Numbered from the stretch's first letter, positions 20,767 through 33,428 are shown. The stretch: DNA of 64,000 nucleotides from Trichopus zeylanicus subsp. travancoricus (GCA_005019695.1 RXID01015047.1:1-64000); one strand, 5' to 3'. Numbers and translations are program-made. The notes: generated by a model from the letters alone, not told the origin.

Positions 20767-23500
20767 AGGATTGTTGAGATTCATAGTAGAAGGTTCACGA
20801 ATTGCCTTGTTCTCAAATAACACAAAAAAGGAGAACTAATGCAAGATAAAAAAGAAATAATAAGAAAAGACACAACGATATACGTGGTTTACCCAAAATC
20901 GAGTTACGTCTATGGGAGGAGCGAGAGATCCACTATTAAAATATTTTACAAGAGTTTATAAAAAAGACTGTATTCTTTCTTAAACAACTAAACTCTTTCA
21001 TTAAGTCTCGACAATGCTTCTACCTGTATAGAGAATCTCTAAAAGAATACTACGAAGAATCACCATGAGAGACCACTAAGAAGCACTAAAAAGATCTACA
21101 TACAAGAGTCGATACTCTCTCTCTTTTTCTTCTCTCTATTCTCTCTATTCCTCTCTCTCTATTTCTCTCTAGTTCAACCTCAGTGTTACACTATACCTAA
21201 ACCCTATGTATTATTAGAAGATTTATAGGTCCTTATTGAGTTTAAGTTTTACTCTAATTATAACTCCTAATATTACATAATAAGTATTCAAAGTCAATTA
21301 TAAGTCTAAATCCAACTTTAAATTTTTACTTTAATTCAAAATCTGATATGAGTTCGGGACACTCAAAACTCAACAATCTCCACCTTGGCTTAAAATCGGG
21401 CATGCCACGATCATGAAACTTTAGCCATCATCTCTCATCCAGCTCCTCTTTATGGGCTACTAGCTTATTCTGCCAATTGCAAGACGTGAGCTCGAGCCAA
21501 CCTTGAATTCTCTCTTCATGCCTATAATCTTGTACTTTTAGAAGCCTTTCCGATGACCCATGTCTACTGCTATAGTAAAAGTAACTCAAGAAGAATGTCT
21601 ATCTCCCATCAAATCACTCTAAGTATAATGCTTCCTCTTCACCACTGTAACAATCAGAACTCCACCTATAATGGTATTCCCTACTAATCGATAAATATTG
21701 TCACACTTCTCTCCTTTCATCAGGATTTTAATACTATGTGTCACCTTCATGACTCCATCTCTCGCTGAATAATTATAGTCTTTTGAATTCAGTACACCAA
21801 GTGACATTATATTCTTCCGTATCTTGGGGACATGTCTCACCCCAATAAGAGTATGAATCACTCTATCAAATATCTAGATTTAGGCTATTCCCACACCGGC
21901 AATCTCACAGGTTGAATTATCACCCAACTAAACAGTACCTTTCTTCCTATTTTCCTCATAAGAAGTAAATTAATTCTTCGTGGAACAAATATAGTAAGAA
22001 CTACTGAAATTTAAAATCCACTCACCAGAAGTGTTGATTTTTATGGATATTGCAAAAATGTCTCCATCTGCACTATTCTCAAAGGTATCATCTTCTATTG
22101 CTATCACCATATTGGAAGAATCTATCTTTCCACGTTTAGGGTAATACCGTCTAATGAGGTCATACTTCTTATATGAATAATATTGTACTTTTGACTTCAA
22201 TTTTAATTTGGACCGTTATTTTCCTTCTCCACATTCTCTTAATCTTCCTCTTTTGTGAGCCACCAATCCTTCACCAAACTCTATATCAATATTAGAGTTT
22301 CTCCTTTTCTCATTAGAAAGAAGACTAGACATCATATCTTCCATCTTGAGAGTTTCTTTACCATAAAAAATTATAGTCATAATATGATTATTTGAAGTAA
22401 GAAGAGATATCACGAGAATCAACACCTTATCATCCTCTTCAAACTTCATATCGACTTTCAGTAAATCATTGATAATCTTATTGAAGACATTCAGGTGATG
22501 TAATATAGTTATACCTTCACTCATACGTAGTCCGTACAACTGTTGTTTCAGGTAAAACTTATTTTGAGGCTTTTTGATATGTACAACTTCTTAAGTTTTA
22601 TCCAGATGTCTACCATCGTCTCTTCATCAATGACATTGTACAAAACCTCATCAATCAGACTTAGAATAATTAAATTCAATGTCTTCTGATCTATCTCCTC
22701 TCAGTCTTCATTGCTTATCTTGGCTGGTCTTTTTTTTTTTTTACCATCTAATGTCTTTTGTAGACCTTAATAAATAAGAACTGTCTTCATCTTCTTTTGC
22801 CATAAAGTAAAATTTATCTTCGCATCAAACTTCTTCATCTCAAGTAACGACTTTGTCATCTTGGTTGTTTGCTCCTCAGCTCTGATATCAATTGTTAAGA
22901 TTCACAGCGGAAAGTTCACAAATAACCTTATTTTCAAACAACACAAGAAAGGAGAAGTAATGCAAGATAAAAGAAAATAATAAGAAAAGATACAATGATA
23001 TAAGTGATTTACCCAAAATCGTGTTATGTTCATGAGAGGAGCGAGAGATCCACTATCAAAAGACTTTACAAGAGTCTATAAGAAAGTCTGTATTCTTTCT
23101 TACCCAACTAAACTCTTTCACTAGGTCTCGACAATACCTCCACCTTCAGAGAGAATCTCCAAGAGAACACTATGAGAAACCATTACGAGAGACCATCGAG
23201 AAGTATTAGAAAGACCACACACAAGAGCCGACACACTCTCTCTTTTTGTTCTCTCTATTCTCTCTATTCCCTTCTCTCTATTTCTCTCTAGTTCAACCTC
23301 AACACCATACCACACCTAAATTCTATGTATTACTAGAATATTTATAGACCTTTATTGAGTCTGAATTTTATTTTAATTACAACTTCTAATATCACATAAT
23401 AAATATTAAAAATAAATCATAAGTCTGAATTCAAATTTGGATTTCTATTTTAACTCAAACTCTAATTCGAGTTTGAGACACCTAAAACTCAACAGAGGAT
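20767..23500 (-). mobile_element. Ty1-copia element with large internal deletion (second family)
   Basis: The LTRs are 20772-21375 and 22893-23494 (604 and 602 bp). They start tgtt(g/a)agatt in plus orientation and end ctcaaca. The primer-binding site on the minus strand is tgatatcagagc (22879-22890). The purine tract gccaaggtggagatt lies next to the lower LTR. The short interior (1.5 kb) encodes only gag and the protease/pre-integrase region on the minus strand, so reverse transcriptase, RNase H and the integrase core are deleted. The pentamer aggat flanks both ends (20767-20771 and 23496-23500), with one extra base at the right; a 6-bp duplication with one mismatch (aaggat/gaggat) fits equally. 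The LTRs carry CT-rich runs. Confidence 0.88.
21619..22880 (-). pseudogene. Gag and protease region of the deleted copia element
   Basis: Copia gag pieces (GITILHHLNVFNKIINDLL; 22539-22216, including MMSSLLSNEKRRN), a protease-adjacent piece (22200-21970, GEWILNFSSSYYICSTKN, where the usual DSG is degraded) and a pre-integrase piece (21861-21619, IGVRHVPKIRKNIMSLGVLN) occur in that order on the minus strand, separated by stops and shifts. Everything downstream in pol is missing. Confidence 0.8.
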
Positions 23501-24588
23501 GTATAATAAAATCTTTCAACAATTAATTTAAAAATACAAGTCAAACTTACAAAGATAGTAAAATATATTTACATGAACACTTTGAATTTGATTTTAAATT
23601 CAAGTGCACAATTTTAGAAATGCAAGTGATGTTGAATATTTTCTTGAGCTTTTAGAAATGCACAGCTTTATGGTTCACAAAACAAAGTCACTTTATTGCT
23701 CCTCACCCTAATTTTGATTTTATAGCAGCAGCCCATCAAGCTTTCTTTGGTTATCATTCTTCAACATTCACGGGAACATCTGAGCCCATGGAATGAACAT
23801 GCAAGATGATCAGTTTGGGCATTGAAGTGTTGAAATTTGAAACCTATTAAGGCATCGGGGAAAAGTTTGGATTCCACTGCATTGTATGACATCACAAAAT
23901 TTATTATACAAGTCCATTGTTTCATGAAAAAATTTCAGTTTGAATTTTGCTCACATCGAGAAAGCAGCAATTATCGTATCTGATTTCATACCTTATTATG
24001 TAAAAAGAAGTCAAAAAGCTTAGAAAACACAAAAAATCCAATTCTCCATATGCAAGCAAACATTTTCTATCTATTATTAGTGTTTGCTCCTTGACTCAAA
24101 TATAGATATTAAGAAGAAGATCATTTAGGACTAGTGGCTTTGGACCAAACAAAACAAAACTATTATATCTATATTGCCATATCTTCAAGTGATATCGATG
24201 GAGCTGCTATTGATGCTATTAAATGAGAACCTTCAAAGTCATGGTAATATAGTGGTTGCTAGATCACTTGATTCATGACTCTAGAGTTCATGCATTGTAT
24301 TATGAATTATGATGCACATAATAGTTCCTTGAATAGTCATAAACAAGATAAGACCTAAATCAATTATTACCCTATGTTATTGTTTTCTTCTCCTCCACAA
24401 ACACTTGTAAACTCCAATCATAACAAGTGAAGGATGTGACATAACAAGAGTTGTTAAGAATGCATGATAGCAAAACTTGAAGGCATTTTAAGTGCATGGA
24501 TTCTGTAAACAATTGTAGCAACATAGATTTATGAGGCACAAAATTTTTTCAACTATGAAATAGAAGCATTAATTGTATGATTATCATT
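23501..24588. other. Intergenic, AT-rich, no gene seen
   Basis: No motif, inverted repeat or gene recognised. Confidence 0.4.
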
Positions 24589-24589
24589 A

Positions 24590-24805
24590 CCTTGATTGTA
24601 GCTTGCATGGCAGCTAGCAATTCAAATTCAATAAAACCAAAATAGAAGTTGTTAATTTGCAAGATATAAAATATAGCAAAAACAAGTCATAAACAAAATT
24701 GGTCTTAACAAACATTCCACACTTTTGACTTGGACACCATGAGGTTTGATAAATCCAAAGTTCTTAAACTCCTCCTCTACTTGTGCATATGTTGCATTCA
24801 ACAAC
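24590..24805 (-). pseudogene. RRM-domain fragment of a G3BP-like (NTF2/RRM) protein
   Basis: Two exon-like pieces on the minus strand. The first (about 24805-24724) reads LNATYAQVEEEFKNFGFIKP then HGVQVKS. The second (about 24652-24590) reads FYFGFIEFELLAAMQATIK and ends at a donor (aag/gtaatg). Together they give RNP2-side and RNP1 (FGFIEFE) parts of an RRM as found near the C-terminus of plant G3BP-like stress-granule proteins (NTF2 domain plus RRM). The intron between them is kept. Neither the NTF2 domain nor the rest of the RRM is present, so this is a gene fragment. Another RRM protein as source cannot be excluded. Confidence 0.68.
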
Positions 24806-24909
24806 AATGAGAAACTGAGTGATGACAAAAATATGAAACCAAAAAATAAAGTATTGACAATTCAAAGTTAATAATATTACTTTACCATCATGAAAATTAT
24901 TCTGGACAA

Positions 24910-24970
24910 CATCATTGTTACTAACATCTGGAGTTTCCATGGTTACTAGCATCATTGTTACTAACATCAT
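24910..24970. repeat. Short direct repeat
   Basis: catcattgttactaacatc occurs at about 24910 and about 24950. It borders the 145-bp repeat. Confidence 0.6.
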
Positions 24971-25110
24971 AATTTTCACACTTGCAAAGTCAATCAGACA
25001 AAAACTACAAAAAATTTTAAAATAAATAAATAACTAATCTTCTATATTATTTCAATAATTTCCTTTCATGACAGAAAAAAGGCATTAATTAGAACAAGAA
25101 TTTATTAAAA
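24965..25110. repeat. About 145-bp dispersed repeat, copy 2
   Basis: Matches 20145-20290, same orientation, roughly four bases in five identical by eye. It lies between the G3BP-like and the putative PP2A fragments. Confidence 0.75.
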
Positions 25111-25435
25111 AAAAAAGAAAAAACTTGATCATGGAAGAATTTGTTGCTACCTAACAATAGATACACTTCAACTTTTCCCTTCCCCCTGAACTCTCCCTGC
25201 TCCTCCATGCTTCCAAGCTCTGATGGCTCATTTACACCCCCACCCCCCACACCCCCGCCTTCATCTCCCTCGTCGATCCTCCAATTCCTTGAAATCACGA
25301 GTTCCTCGATGAACAAGTCTCTCTCCATCCGTCATTTCCTCCAATCTCCCTTCAATTCTGCCTCAAATCATGTGATTCCGAGCTATTCGAGGTGACTTGA
25401 AGATTTTAGGGCTTCCAGTGCTTTAATTCGTAGCT

Positions 25436-25612
25436 ATGATCAAGCAGAAACTCGGCAGGCTGCCAACAGAAACGTCTTCTAAATCCTCCGCCACCGCCAA
25501 TGTTGCAGCTGTGGATGGCTTCATTGCCAAATCGACGGTGATGATCAACAAGAAGAAGCCACTACCGCCGCCGCTGCCGCCGCCGCCAAATGGTGATTTG
25601 ACTAGTGGCTAG
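25436..25612 (+). pseudogene. Possible N-terminal fragment of a PP2A B' (B56) regulatory subunit
   Basis: A 58-codon frame begins MIKQKLGRLPTETSSKSS, close to the plant PP2A B' start (MIKQI-G-LP-KPSKSS pattern). It continues through a short variable region into a Pro-rich run (PPPLPPPP) and stops at TAG 25610-25612. The upstream 300 bases are pyrimidine-rich like a 5' leader. The conserved HEAT-like B56 core is absent. PP2A B' subunits direct the phosphatase to its targets; this copy would have no such function. The match is short, so the identification is tentative. It may be a captured first exon with its leader. Confidence 0.45.
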
Positions 25613-25849
25613 GGTTTAGAAACCATAGAATTAATTTGTGAAAAGAGACAAAGAGGGAAGCTCGCGAAGGATTTCTGGGTGGCTAGAGCTGCCCAACCAC
25701 CTCCAGCCTTCTCCTTCGGCCGCCGTAATATGCAAAACCCTCTACAATGCCTTTGCTTCGCCATGTTCACGACCGCTGTAGAGTTCGGTGAATATGAAAA
25801 CAAAGCCTCACCAATAAATTAATATACTTGAGTGCAAAATGGTTTAGAA

Positions 25850-25955
25850 AAAATTTAAATCATTCACCGGCTAGATTAACATCCAAACGGTACAAATTTA
25901 ACTAGACTATCTTTTTATACTTTAGTTCTAATATTAAGTTTAATTCTAATTTTGA
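25850..25955 (+). repeat. Dispersed repeat, copy A
   Basis: The stretch aacatccaaac, then aaatttaacta and ctttttatacttta, recurs in reverse orientation at 45390-45510 and more weakly at 13060-13190. It is probably a MITE-type end. Each copy lies beside gene-fragment-like sequence. Confidence 0.5.
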
Positions 25956-28270
25956 TAAAAAACAAATGGTGCCTTGAGGATCAATCAAAATATTTTTGCC
26001 TAGACCTCAAATGATCACCTAAGAATAGACCCTCAGGTCATAAAGCAAAAACTTGTTGTAATTGAAGATGCAAAATATGTGAAGTATAAGTGACACTTAC
26101 CCTAGAATGTCAAATGACTATAATAGATGAGTAGCTAAGTTAATGAGAGTTGAATTTATCAAGAAAGTCAAATACCCTGATTGGTTAGTCAATGTAGTAA
26201 TCATAATAAGAATAATGGCAAGTGAAGGATGTGTGACTACTTTATTGATCCACTTTCTATGGTTGACCAACTCATCAATTATATCATAGGCCATCAATTA
26301 TTGAGTTTTCTCAATACTTTTTTAGTATATCATTAAATTCGAATATATATTGGGGACGAGAAGAATATGTTCTTTATTATTTACCACAAAACTTACTATT
26401 ATGTGGCTATACTTTTCAAATTGAAAATGCATGTGCCATATATCGAAGAATGGTGATTAAGAGGTGTAGAGATGAAGACGTCCCAACAGTTAAAGAGGTG
26501 TAACGAAGCACAAGGTCATCGTCTCTTCTTACGAGGTCATTTTTTTCTCTCTATTTTCTTGTTCTTCTTCTTCACAAGTCAATATGCTCCATTTAAGCAC
26601 CAAAGTCTCCTTCCCCCCAGATCTCTTCAGATGGGCAGTTCATTGTCTAATCTCACAGGCCACAGTTCAATTGGAAGACATAGGTAGAGCTTATTTGTAG
26701 TGCAGGACCAACTCCCAAGCTACCATGACACAATACAATCAAATGTTGAAACAACAGAACTTAGATTTAGTTCACCCATTTCAATCACTCTAAAACCAAC
26801 TTTAGGGTAACTGATGAATATAATTAGAATTTGGGATCATTGGTTACCCTGTTTGAGTCATTTTTACAGTCAGTCCAGAGGCAACCAAGTATCAAATTAG
26901 TGGAACTCAAATCCAATACACCCATTTCCCGACCGCTTAAGTAAACTATGAATCTGAAATTTTCAAAATCTATGGGTGTTCTGAAAGTAACCATGGTTAA
27001 TTTTGGGGTCAGGCGGGGCCAGGCTGCACCATTTGGTTCACTAGAACATATGAAGCTGGTCGTGGCAGACCACACGTGGGATGCCATAATGTCAAAAGTT
27101 GAGCATGTTGTCTGGCTAATTGTGGCTCATGTCTGGTCTTGGTCCCTTTGGCGGAAAGGAGTTGTCATCCATATCACATTGACATCCACATCATGTGGTT
27201 GGAGAACAATACAGATTACTACTGTTATTATTTTTTGTGATTAAAAATTACTATATTGAAACAAATTAGGGTTTATATTGAAAATATTTCGTAGTTGTGG
27301 CTGTGGATTTTTTTTTATTTTGTTTATTTTTAAAAGCCTCCACCGATAGATAGGACTAGTGGGCCCTAAAGGAAAGTGCAAGTGACTTCATATTCATCAG
27401 AACTATTTTAAAATTTCTCTTTCTCTCTCCTTTTTTATTTATTTATTTTTTATTTTGAATGGGTATAATTCAAAAAAAATATGTGTAAATATATGCGTAG
27501 TTTGGTGTATACATCCCTCATTGAGTGATTTTAATTGAGAGAGATATGCAAATAATTTTATCGTTGCCAAATATATTCCTGTGTAAATATATCTATAGTT
27601 TCCAACTTTTCAATTACACTAAAAGGTTCTCTATTTTTTGTGAATATAAAGCTGAAATCTAAGATTTTATACCCCAATTTTATTTAAGATAGTGGATATT
27701 CGCATCTTTCTTCAACAATTTAGCATATTTTATAATAATAATCCTCATATCAATTTATCATAAAATTTAATTGATATTGACACAGAAAAATATCATACTT
27801 ACATATTTTCTTGAAAATATTATGTCATTAGCTATGAATGACGTAATCTATGAGTACTGCATCAGGCGAGGCGTTGATTGAGTTTAGTTAGAAATAAAAA
27901 TAAATCAATTAATGCTTTTTTTTTTTCCATATTAAATATTTTATAAATACCTCAATGACAATTTTGTGTCAATTATATTACAAATTTTGATTAACAATGA
28001 GTTACAAAAAATAATGCGTCTGATAATGAAAGAGATATCGTATCTAGATACTTTCTTGAATAGCTTATAGCATTAGTTATGAATAGCGCAGGAGTATCGC
28101 AAGTGTTGTTTGAGTTTGGTTGAAGTATGGTTTTTTACTTGCCCGAAAGATTCTCACAGGAATGTTCAATTATTAAACTTACAAGGGTTTATATGTAATA
28201 GAGTTACCACTTCTGCGTTAAGGGTAAGGGTATTTCCGTCATTTCAAAGGAGCAGACACAAAAAACCAAC
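25956..28270. other. Intergenic, no gene recognised
   Basis: AT-rich in most parts. The open frame at 26948-27244 has no recognised motif. At 28271-28278 the sequence ataaaagg, about 140 bases before the start codon of the NT-C2 gene, is a plausible TATA element. Confidence 0.4.
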
Positions 28271-28417
28271 ATAAAAGGCCGGCTCATCTATCGGTTTTAT
28301 CCACGCATCAACGGCTGCCGAATTATAAAACCCGAATAAAACCATCCCTGCCGAATTATTCGCCAGCTCGTCTTCCTCCTCCTTTCTCGTCCATTTCTCA
28401 CCTCTAGGGCTTCGCCG

Positions 28418-31400
28418 ATGGTGGCGAGGATGATGCGCTGGAGGCCCTGGCCGCCGGGACCGGCCGGTAGGAAGGTGGAGGCGTGCCTGGTGGTCCGGAG
28501 GGTCGAGGGAGTGCTGGCGGAGGAGGATAAAGTGGCCGCGGAGGTGAGGTGGAAGGGCGGGAGAGGGGCGCTAGGTGGGTTGAAGAGGGGGACAAGGAGG
28601 AACTGGACTAGAGGGGAGGAGGCTGGCGATGGAGGCATCGTGGTGTGGGATGAGGAGTTTCGGAGTGTTTGTAGCCTCACGGCGCACAGGGAGAACGCTT
28701 TCCAGCCGTGGGATATTGGGTTCGCCGTCTTCAAGGTGAGGGGTTTTGATTGATTTTGGAGGAATGTGCTGTTTCTTTTCGGTTTGATAATTTTAAAAGT
28801 TTGCTTTTTTTTTCTTTTTGCTGCTGAATCTTTTCTGATCTTCGGAATTTCTGGTGTATCTCCGCGCATTGTAGGCTCTTTCGTTTGGGGAATCGCTGGG
28901 CCAGCCGTTTGACTGAAGCTTTGCGGCTGATTTTGATTAGAAATTGGGATTTTTCTCTTTTTCTGTTTTACAAAATTTGAGTTTTTGAGCATCTGATTTT
29001 GCTGTGGATGCTTGCTTTGATTGGTGAATTAGCAAACGGTTTCTTTATGAGTTTGGGTAGTTTTTTGTGCTGGAGCTAGAACACATGGTTTTCAGTTTCT
29101 TCTTCTTCTTTTTTTTTTGTTTGATTTTGATTTTGTGTTTATATCCTATGCTTTTGAGTTTTGTAGATATTATTAGGGATGAGTTAACAATTGTTATCTG
29201 CATCAATATTAGATGTGTAGGTCTAGCATATCTGAAATAGTAACGATGATTAACTCTGAAGGTTTGACCTAATTCATGTTGAGTGAAAATCCTGTTCATA
29301 TTTTCAGATCAATTAGTTTCATTGCATTTTTTTGGTTGGGTTTAAGAGAGTTATATGCTTTTCTTGGCATTAACAGCTTTTTATGTGTAAGTTAGTGAAG
29401 GTTGCAATATTATTTTGTCGTATAGGGAGTGGACCAAGCTGTGAAGAACAAGATCGTTATCGTTGGAAGGGCCACTTTGAACTTGGCGGAATTTGCATCT
29501 GCTGCTGGAGAAGAAATTGAAATAAATGTTCCGTTGTTGCTTCCTGGTGTTAGAACTGCTCATCCAACACTTCATGTAAGTGCTTTCCTGATTTGCTTTG
29601 ATGATTTTATATCTTACTCATTTAAGCTGCTAAAGAAAACTGTTTGTTTATCTGAAATTTTGTTTTCAAACTATCTGTGTTTGGGGTCAATCCTCAATCA
29701 TTCTAGCTAATATTCTTCTGCTTTTATTGGGTGTGTCATATTTAGCCACTGTATTGCTTTTATCATTTCTTAGTAAGGAGAATTGTTCATATCACAGTTG
29801 ACTCTCAGCCTATTGGAGTTGAGAACTCTTCAAGAACCGGCAGAGTTTGTGCAAAGATGTATGATGCCTATCACCTCGTCACCTCCCCCTGGCGATTCAC
29901 TGCCTTCTGAGAAGGATGAACTTTCTGCCATTAAAGCTAGACTGAGTAAGGTAAAAATACTTTCAGAGTTTGTATCAACTCGAAAGACTAAAAAGACATG
30001 TCATGATGATGAGGGCAGCGAAGGGAAGTGCTCAGCTAGGAGTGAGGATGGAGAATATACATCTCCATTTGACTCTGACTCTCCTAATGATGCCGATGTT
30101 GATGAAGAAGTAGAAGATGCTAACTCTAGTTTTCGGAAATCATTCAGTTACGGTACATTAGCATCTGCAAATTATGTTGGAGGTTCATTCTATTCTGAGA
30201 TGAGGATAAGTGGAGAGTCAGAGGATTGGATCTACTACAGTCACCAAAGATCAGATGTAGGCTCTCCACACTTGGAGGAGCCATTACCACCTGTTCCTGA
30301 CCAATTTCTGTTGCAAAGTTCGAAAAAGAGTATCCTTCCTTGGAAGAGGAAGCTTAGTTTTCGATCTCCAAAGGCCAAAGGTGAGCCTTTATTGAAGAAA
30401 GGATATGGAGAAGAAGGTGGTGATGACATTGATTTTGATCGTCGGCAGCTGACTTCATCTGATGAATCTCACTGTGCAGGGGTATGCTTTCTTTGCTTTT
30501 TCTTAACAGCATTAGTTATCCAACCCATCATGATCAGTTTTTCTTCCTGGATTTTGTTAGAGGTAAATTTCTCTCATCAAAATTGATGGTCCAAATTTTT
30601 ATTTTTATCTTTTAAGTGCTCTTCAATTCATTTTGAGCCTCTTGATAGCCTCACGTAAATATTATAAGTAGTTCTCTGGTGCCCGCATAATCTTTGGGAT
30701 CATCATTGCAGGAGCACAAAATTGATGATGATGGATCTGCACACCGGTCATCTGTATCTGATTTTGGTGATGACAACTTTGTTGTTGGAAACTGGGAATT
30801 GAAGGAGCTTGTAAGCCGCGATGGTTACATGAAGCTTTCCACACAGGTTTTCTTTGCATCCATTGACCAAAGGAGTGAACGAGCTGCTGGTGAGAGTGCA
30901 TGCACTGCTCTGGTTGCTGTTATTGCTGATTGGTTCCAGTCTAACAGGAACATGATGCCAATCAAATCAGAGTTTGACAGCCTCATCCGAGAAGGTTCAC
31001 TTGAGTGGAGGAACCTGTGTGAGAATCAAACTTACCAGGAGCGCTTCCCTGACAAGCACTTTGACCTTGAGACAGTTCTTCAAGCAAAAATTCGTTCACT
31101 CTCTGTTAATCAGAGGAAGTCTTTCATTGGTTTCTTTCATCCTGAAGGCACTGAAAATAACAATGGCTTTGATTTCTTGCATGGCGCTATGTCCTTTGAC
31201 AGCATCTGGGATGAGATAAGCCAAGCTGGAAATGACGGCACTGTGGATGAAAGCCCTCAGATTTACATTGTAAGTTGGAATGATCACTTCTTCATCCTTA
31301 AGGTTGACAGGGATGCCTATTACATTATTGATACACTTGGAGAGAGGCTTTATGAGGGTTGTGATCAGGCTTATATTCTGAAGTTCGATGAAAGCACATC

Positions 31401-31821
31401 AATCTGCAAAACAATGCATAAAGAGAAACCTTCTAACTCAGAAACTAAAGGTGCTGGAGGCCAGCAGGCTCGGGAGAATAACTTGAAGGATGGCTCAACA
31501 GAGGAGGAGGATGAAAATGGGGTTGCCATCCAGGAAGAGACTGTATGTACTGGGAAGGGAGCCTGCAAGGAATACATAAAGAGCTTCTTGGCTGCAATAC
31601 CACTAAGGGAACTTCAGGCTGATATCAAGAAGGGATTGATAGCTTCTACAACACTACATCGTCGGCTCCAGATTGAATTCCACTTCACAGAGCCATCAAA
31701 GGAGCTCGTGGTAGCTGGGTCGTCATCGGCAGAACCAATGACCTTGTTTTCACCCGCATTTGAAATGGCAAAACTGTTTACACTCAATCTGGCAAGCAAT
31801 ATGGAAGTAGAGGTTGTATAG
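28418..31821 (+). CDS. Plant NT-C2 (EEIG1/EHBP1-type) domain protein, four exons
   Basis: Coding exons 28418-28735, 29426-29575, 29798-30481 and 30712-31821 join in frame at GT/AG borders, giving 753 residues, near the usual length of this plant family. The start MVARMMRWRPWPPGPAGRK is typical. Residues about 10-160 form the N-terminal C2 domain (strands VEACLVVRRVEG, FQPWDIGFAVFK, KIVIVGRATLNLAEFAS, HPTLHLTLSLLELRTLQ), which in animal relatives binds membranes or cytoskeletal partners. The middle (about 180-430) is Ser/acidic and probably disordered. A conserved C-terminal domain (about 430-750) contains ESACTALVAVIADWFQ, SWNDHFFILKVD, YYIIDTLGERLYEG and, near the end, a RELQADIKKG motif. 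No signal peptide or membrane segment is seen. The cellular role is not established. Exon 1 is strongly GC-rich; introns are AT-rich. It looks intact. Confidence 0.9.
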
Positions 31822-32150
31822 GAATATACTACAGCTTTGTGATTGTTTAGGATTTTCACCATTTTGGTCTGCTTGAGTGGGTTTCCAGTGTTACGTCCAT
31901 GTTTATGTGAGATTGATGGGTTTAAGCTACAGCAAGATCCCATCAAAGAGTGGTCTACTATGTTTCCATCCTATAGTTTGAACTAACAGCTGTGTGTTCT
32001 TGTTTTTGTCTCCAGTTCTACTGATCTCGTAAAGAAATGTTGTTCGTGTCTCGTGTGTCTTACTGGACTCTTGAGGTGGTCTTACATTTCTAATATAATG
32101 AAAGAACTGTTCCCTAGTTATTAAATATGTTGTTTTTGATTCTGTTGCCA
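31822..32150 (+). other. Probable 3' untranslated region of the NT-C2 gene
   Basis: T-rich sequence after the TAG with a possible polyadenylation-type signal (taatataatgaaag, near 32090). No competing frame on the plus strand. Confidence 0.4.
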
Positions 32151-33425
32151 TCCATTGGCAGTATATAGTGCTTGTGGTTCATGTGGCACCTGCCTGAGCT
32201 GTATTATTGGCATTTTCCTTTGATTGTTTAAACATAGGGCTTGTAGTCCAAGGTAGTGGTTGCAATGCTTATAATGACAGATTAGTTTCTCTATTGGATA
32301 TTGAGTTTAGTCTTTAGCAGATAAAATAATTAAGGATTCCCTTGAATACAGATTCTTTGACTTGCCAAGGTTTGTGACAGTTAATGTTGATATGGCTGGC
32401 ATGTGCGGACATCTGGTTTCGAGAAATTTAAGCATGAGTTCCAGTTAAGATAATAATTGCTAGCTTGTGTTGCTAATACAGACGTGATTCAGGCTGAGTT
32501 CTAGGTCCCACACGTTTCTGCATTTTGTTCATTTATAACACTAGAGCCTCTTCTTATTAGACTGCAGTTTTGTAAGTGTTATACAAAGTAACTTTGATTA
32601 ATGTTACTGTAGTATGTCTGTTGTACATGATTATTGTTATCAAGTTATGCCAGCATAATTTTTGAGTATCCAGATGTTTTTTCCAGTAGAGGGGACGCAT
32701 TATTCTTACAAACATTACATCAGGTAAATGGAAAATCATCTTCTTTTCACTTAAATGCTGCAATTGCGATCTTTCCTCACTGAAACTACTAGTACTTCTC
32801 TTTTTCTTCTGAATGTTTATTATGTGATTCCTTTTGTCTCAACTCCAGTTGTAGTTTGCCAAAATTTCAGCTTATGTTTCATTGCTTGTCTCTCCCAATT
32901 CATTATTCTCATCTTTTTTGTAGTACCAGCAAATGTGAAGAATCAAGCTCATTTACAGCTAGCAATTTCTTTGTTACTGCTGTTCATCTGTCATACTCCA
33001 TACATTCGAATGACATTTTGCTGAAATTCTTGTTCATATGACTTTGTTTACAAGCACTATCATCATTCATCCCAGGTACATGAGACATGATCTTTGCACA
33101 TTATAACATGCAGCATTATGTATTTGATTGCTCTTGCTTGCTTAATTGATGCTTGTTTTCCTTCTTGCTTCGTGATGGAAGGCGTCCACGAATTTGCCAT
33201 GCGTGATAGCCTATCATTATTTACATACTTTATGAATGCATGCTGCCTCTTTTCTGATCTAGCTGTGTTTCTGCAATTCATATAACAGGTATGTATTCCT
33301 GCTTATTTTTGCAGTTAATTTTCATCCTTGGAAAAATGATTCCTGTTTCTGCTATCTGAAATAAATCCAAGTTTCTTTTCATTAACAGGTTGATTAAGTT
33401 CAAGACTGTTAATGGAAGGTACTAT
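32151..33425. other. Intergenic, no gene recognised
   Basis: T-rich open frames on the plus strand (32755-33041, 33094-33285) have hydrophobic low-complexity translations and no family motif. Transcribed non-coding sequence cannot be excluded. Confidence 0.4.
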
Positions 33426-33428
33426 GTA

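Noticed and set aside
26948..27244. 98-codon plus-strand frame as a gene
   Set aside because: No family motif, no splice partner and no similarity recognised; probably chance.
28297..28992. 231-codon minus-strand frame opposite exon 1 of the NT-C2 gene
   Set aside because: It runs across exon, donor site and intron of the recognised gene and has no motif.
30694..30711. Start of the last NT-C2 exon at the ATG 30694
   Set aside because: The acceptor at 30710-30711 and the in-frame junction with the preceding exon show that this ATG lies in the intron.
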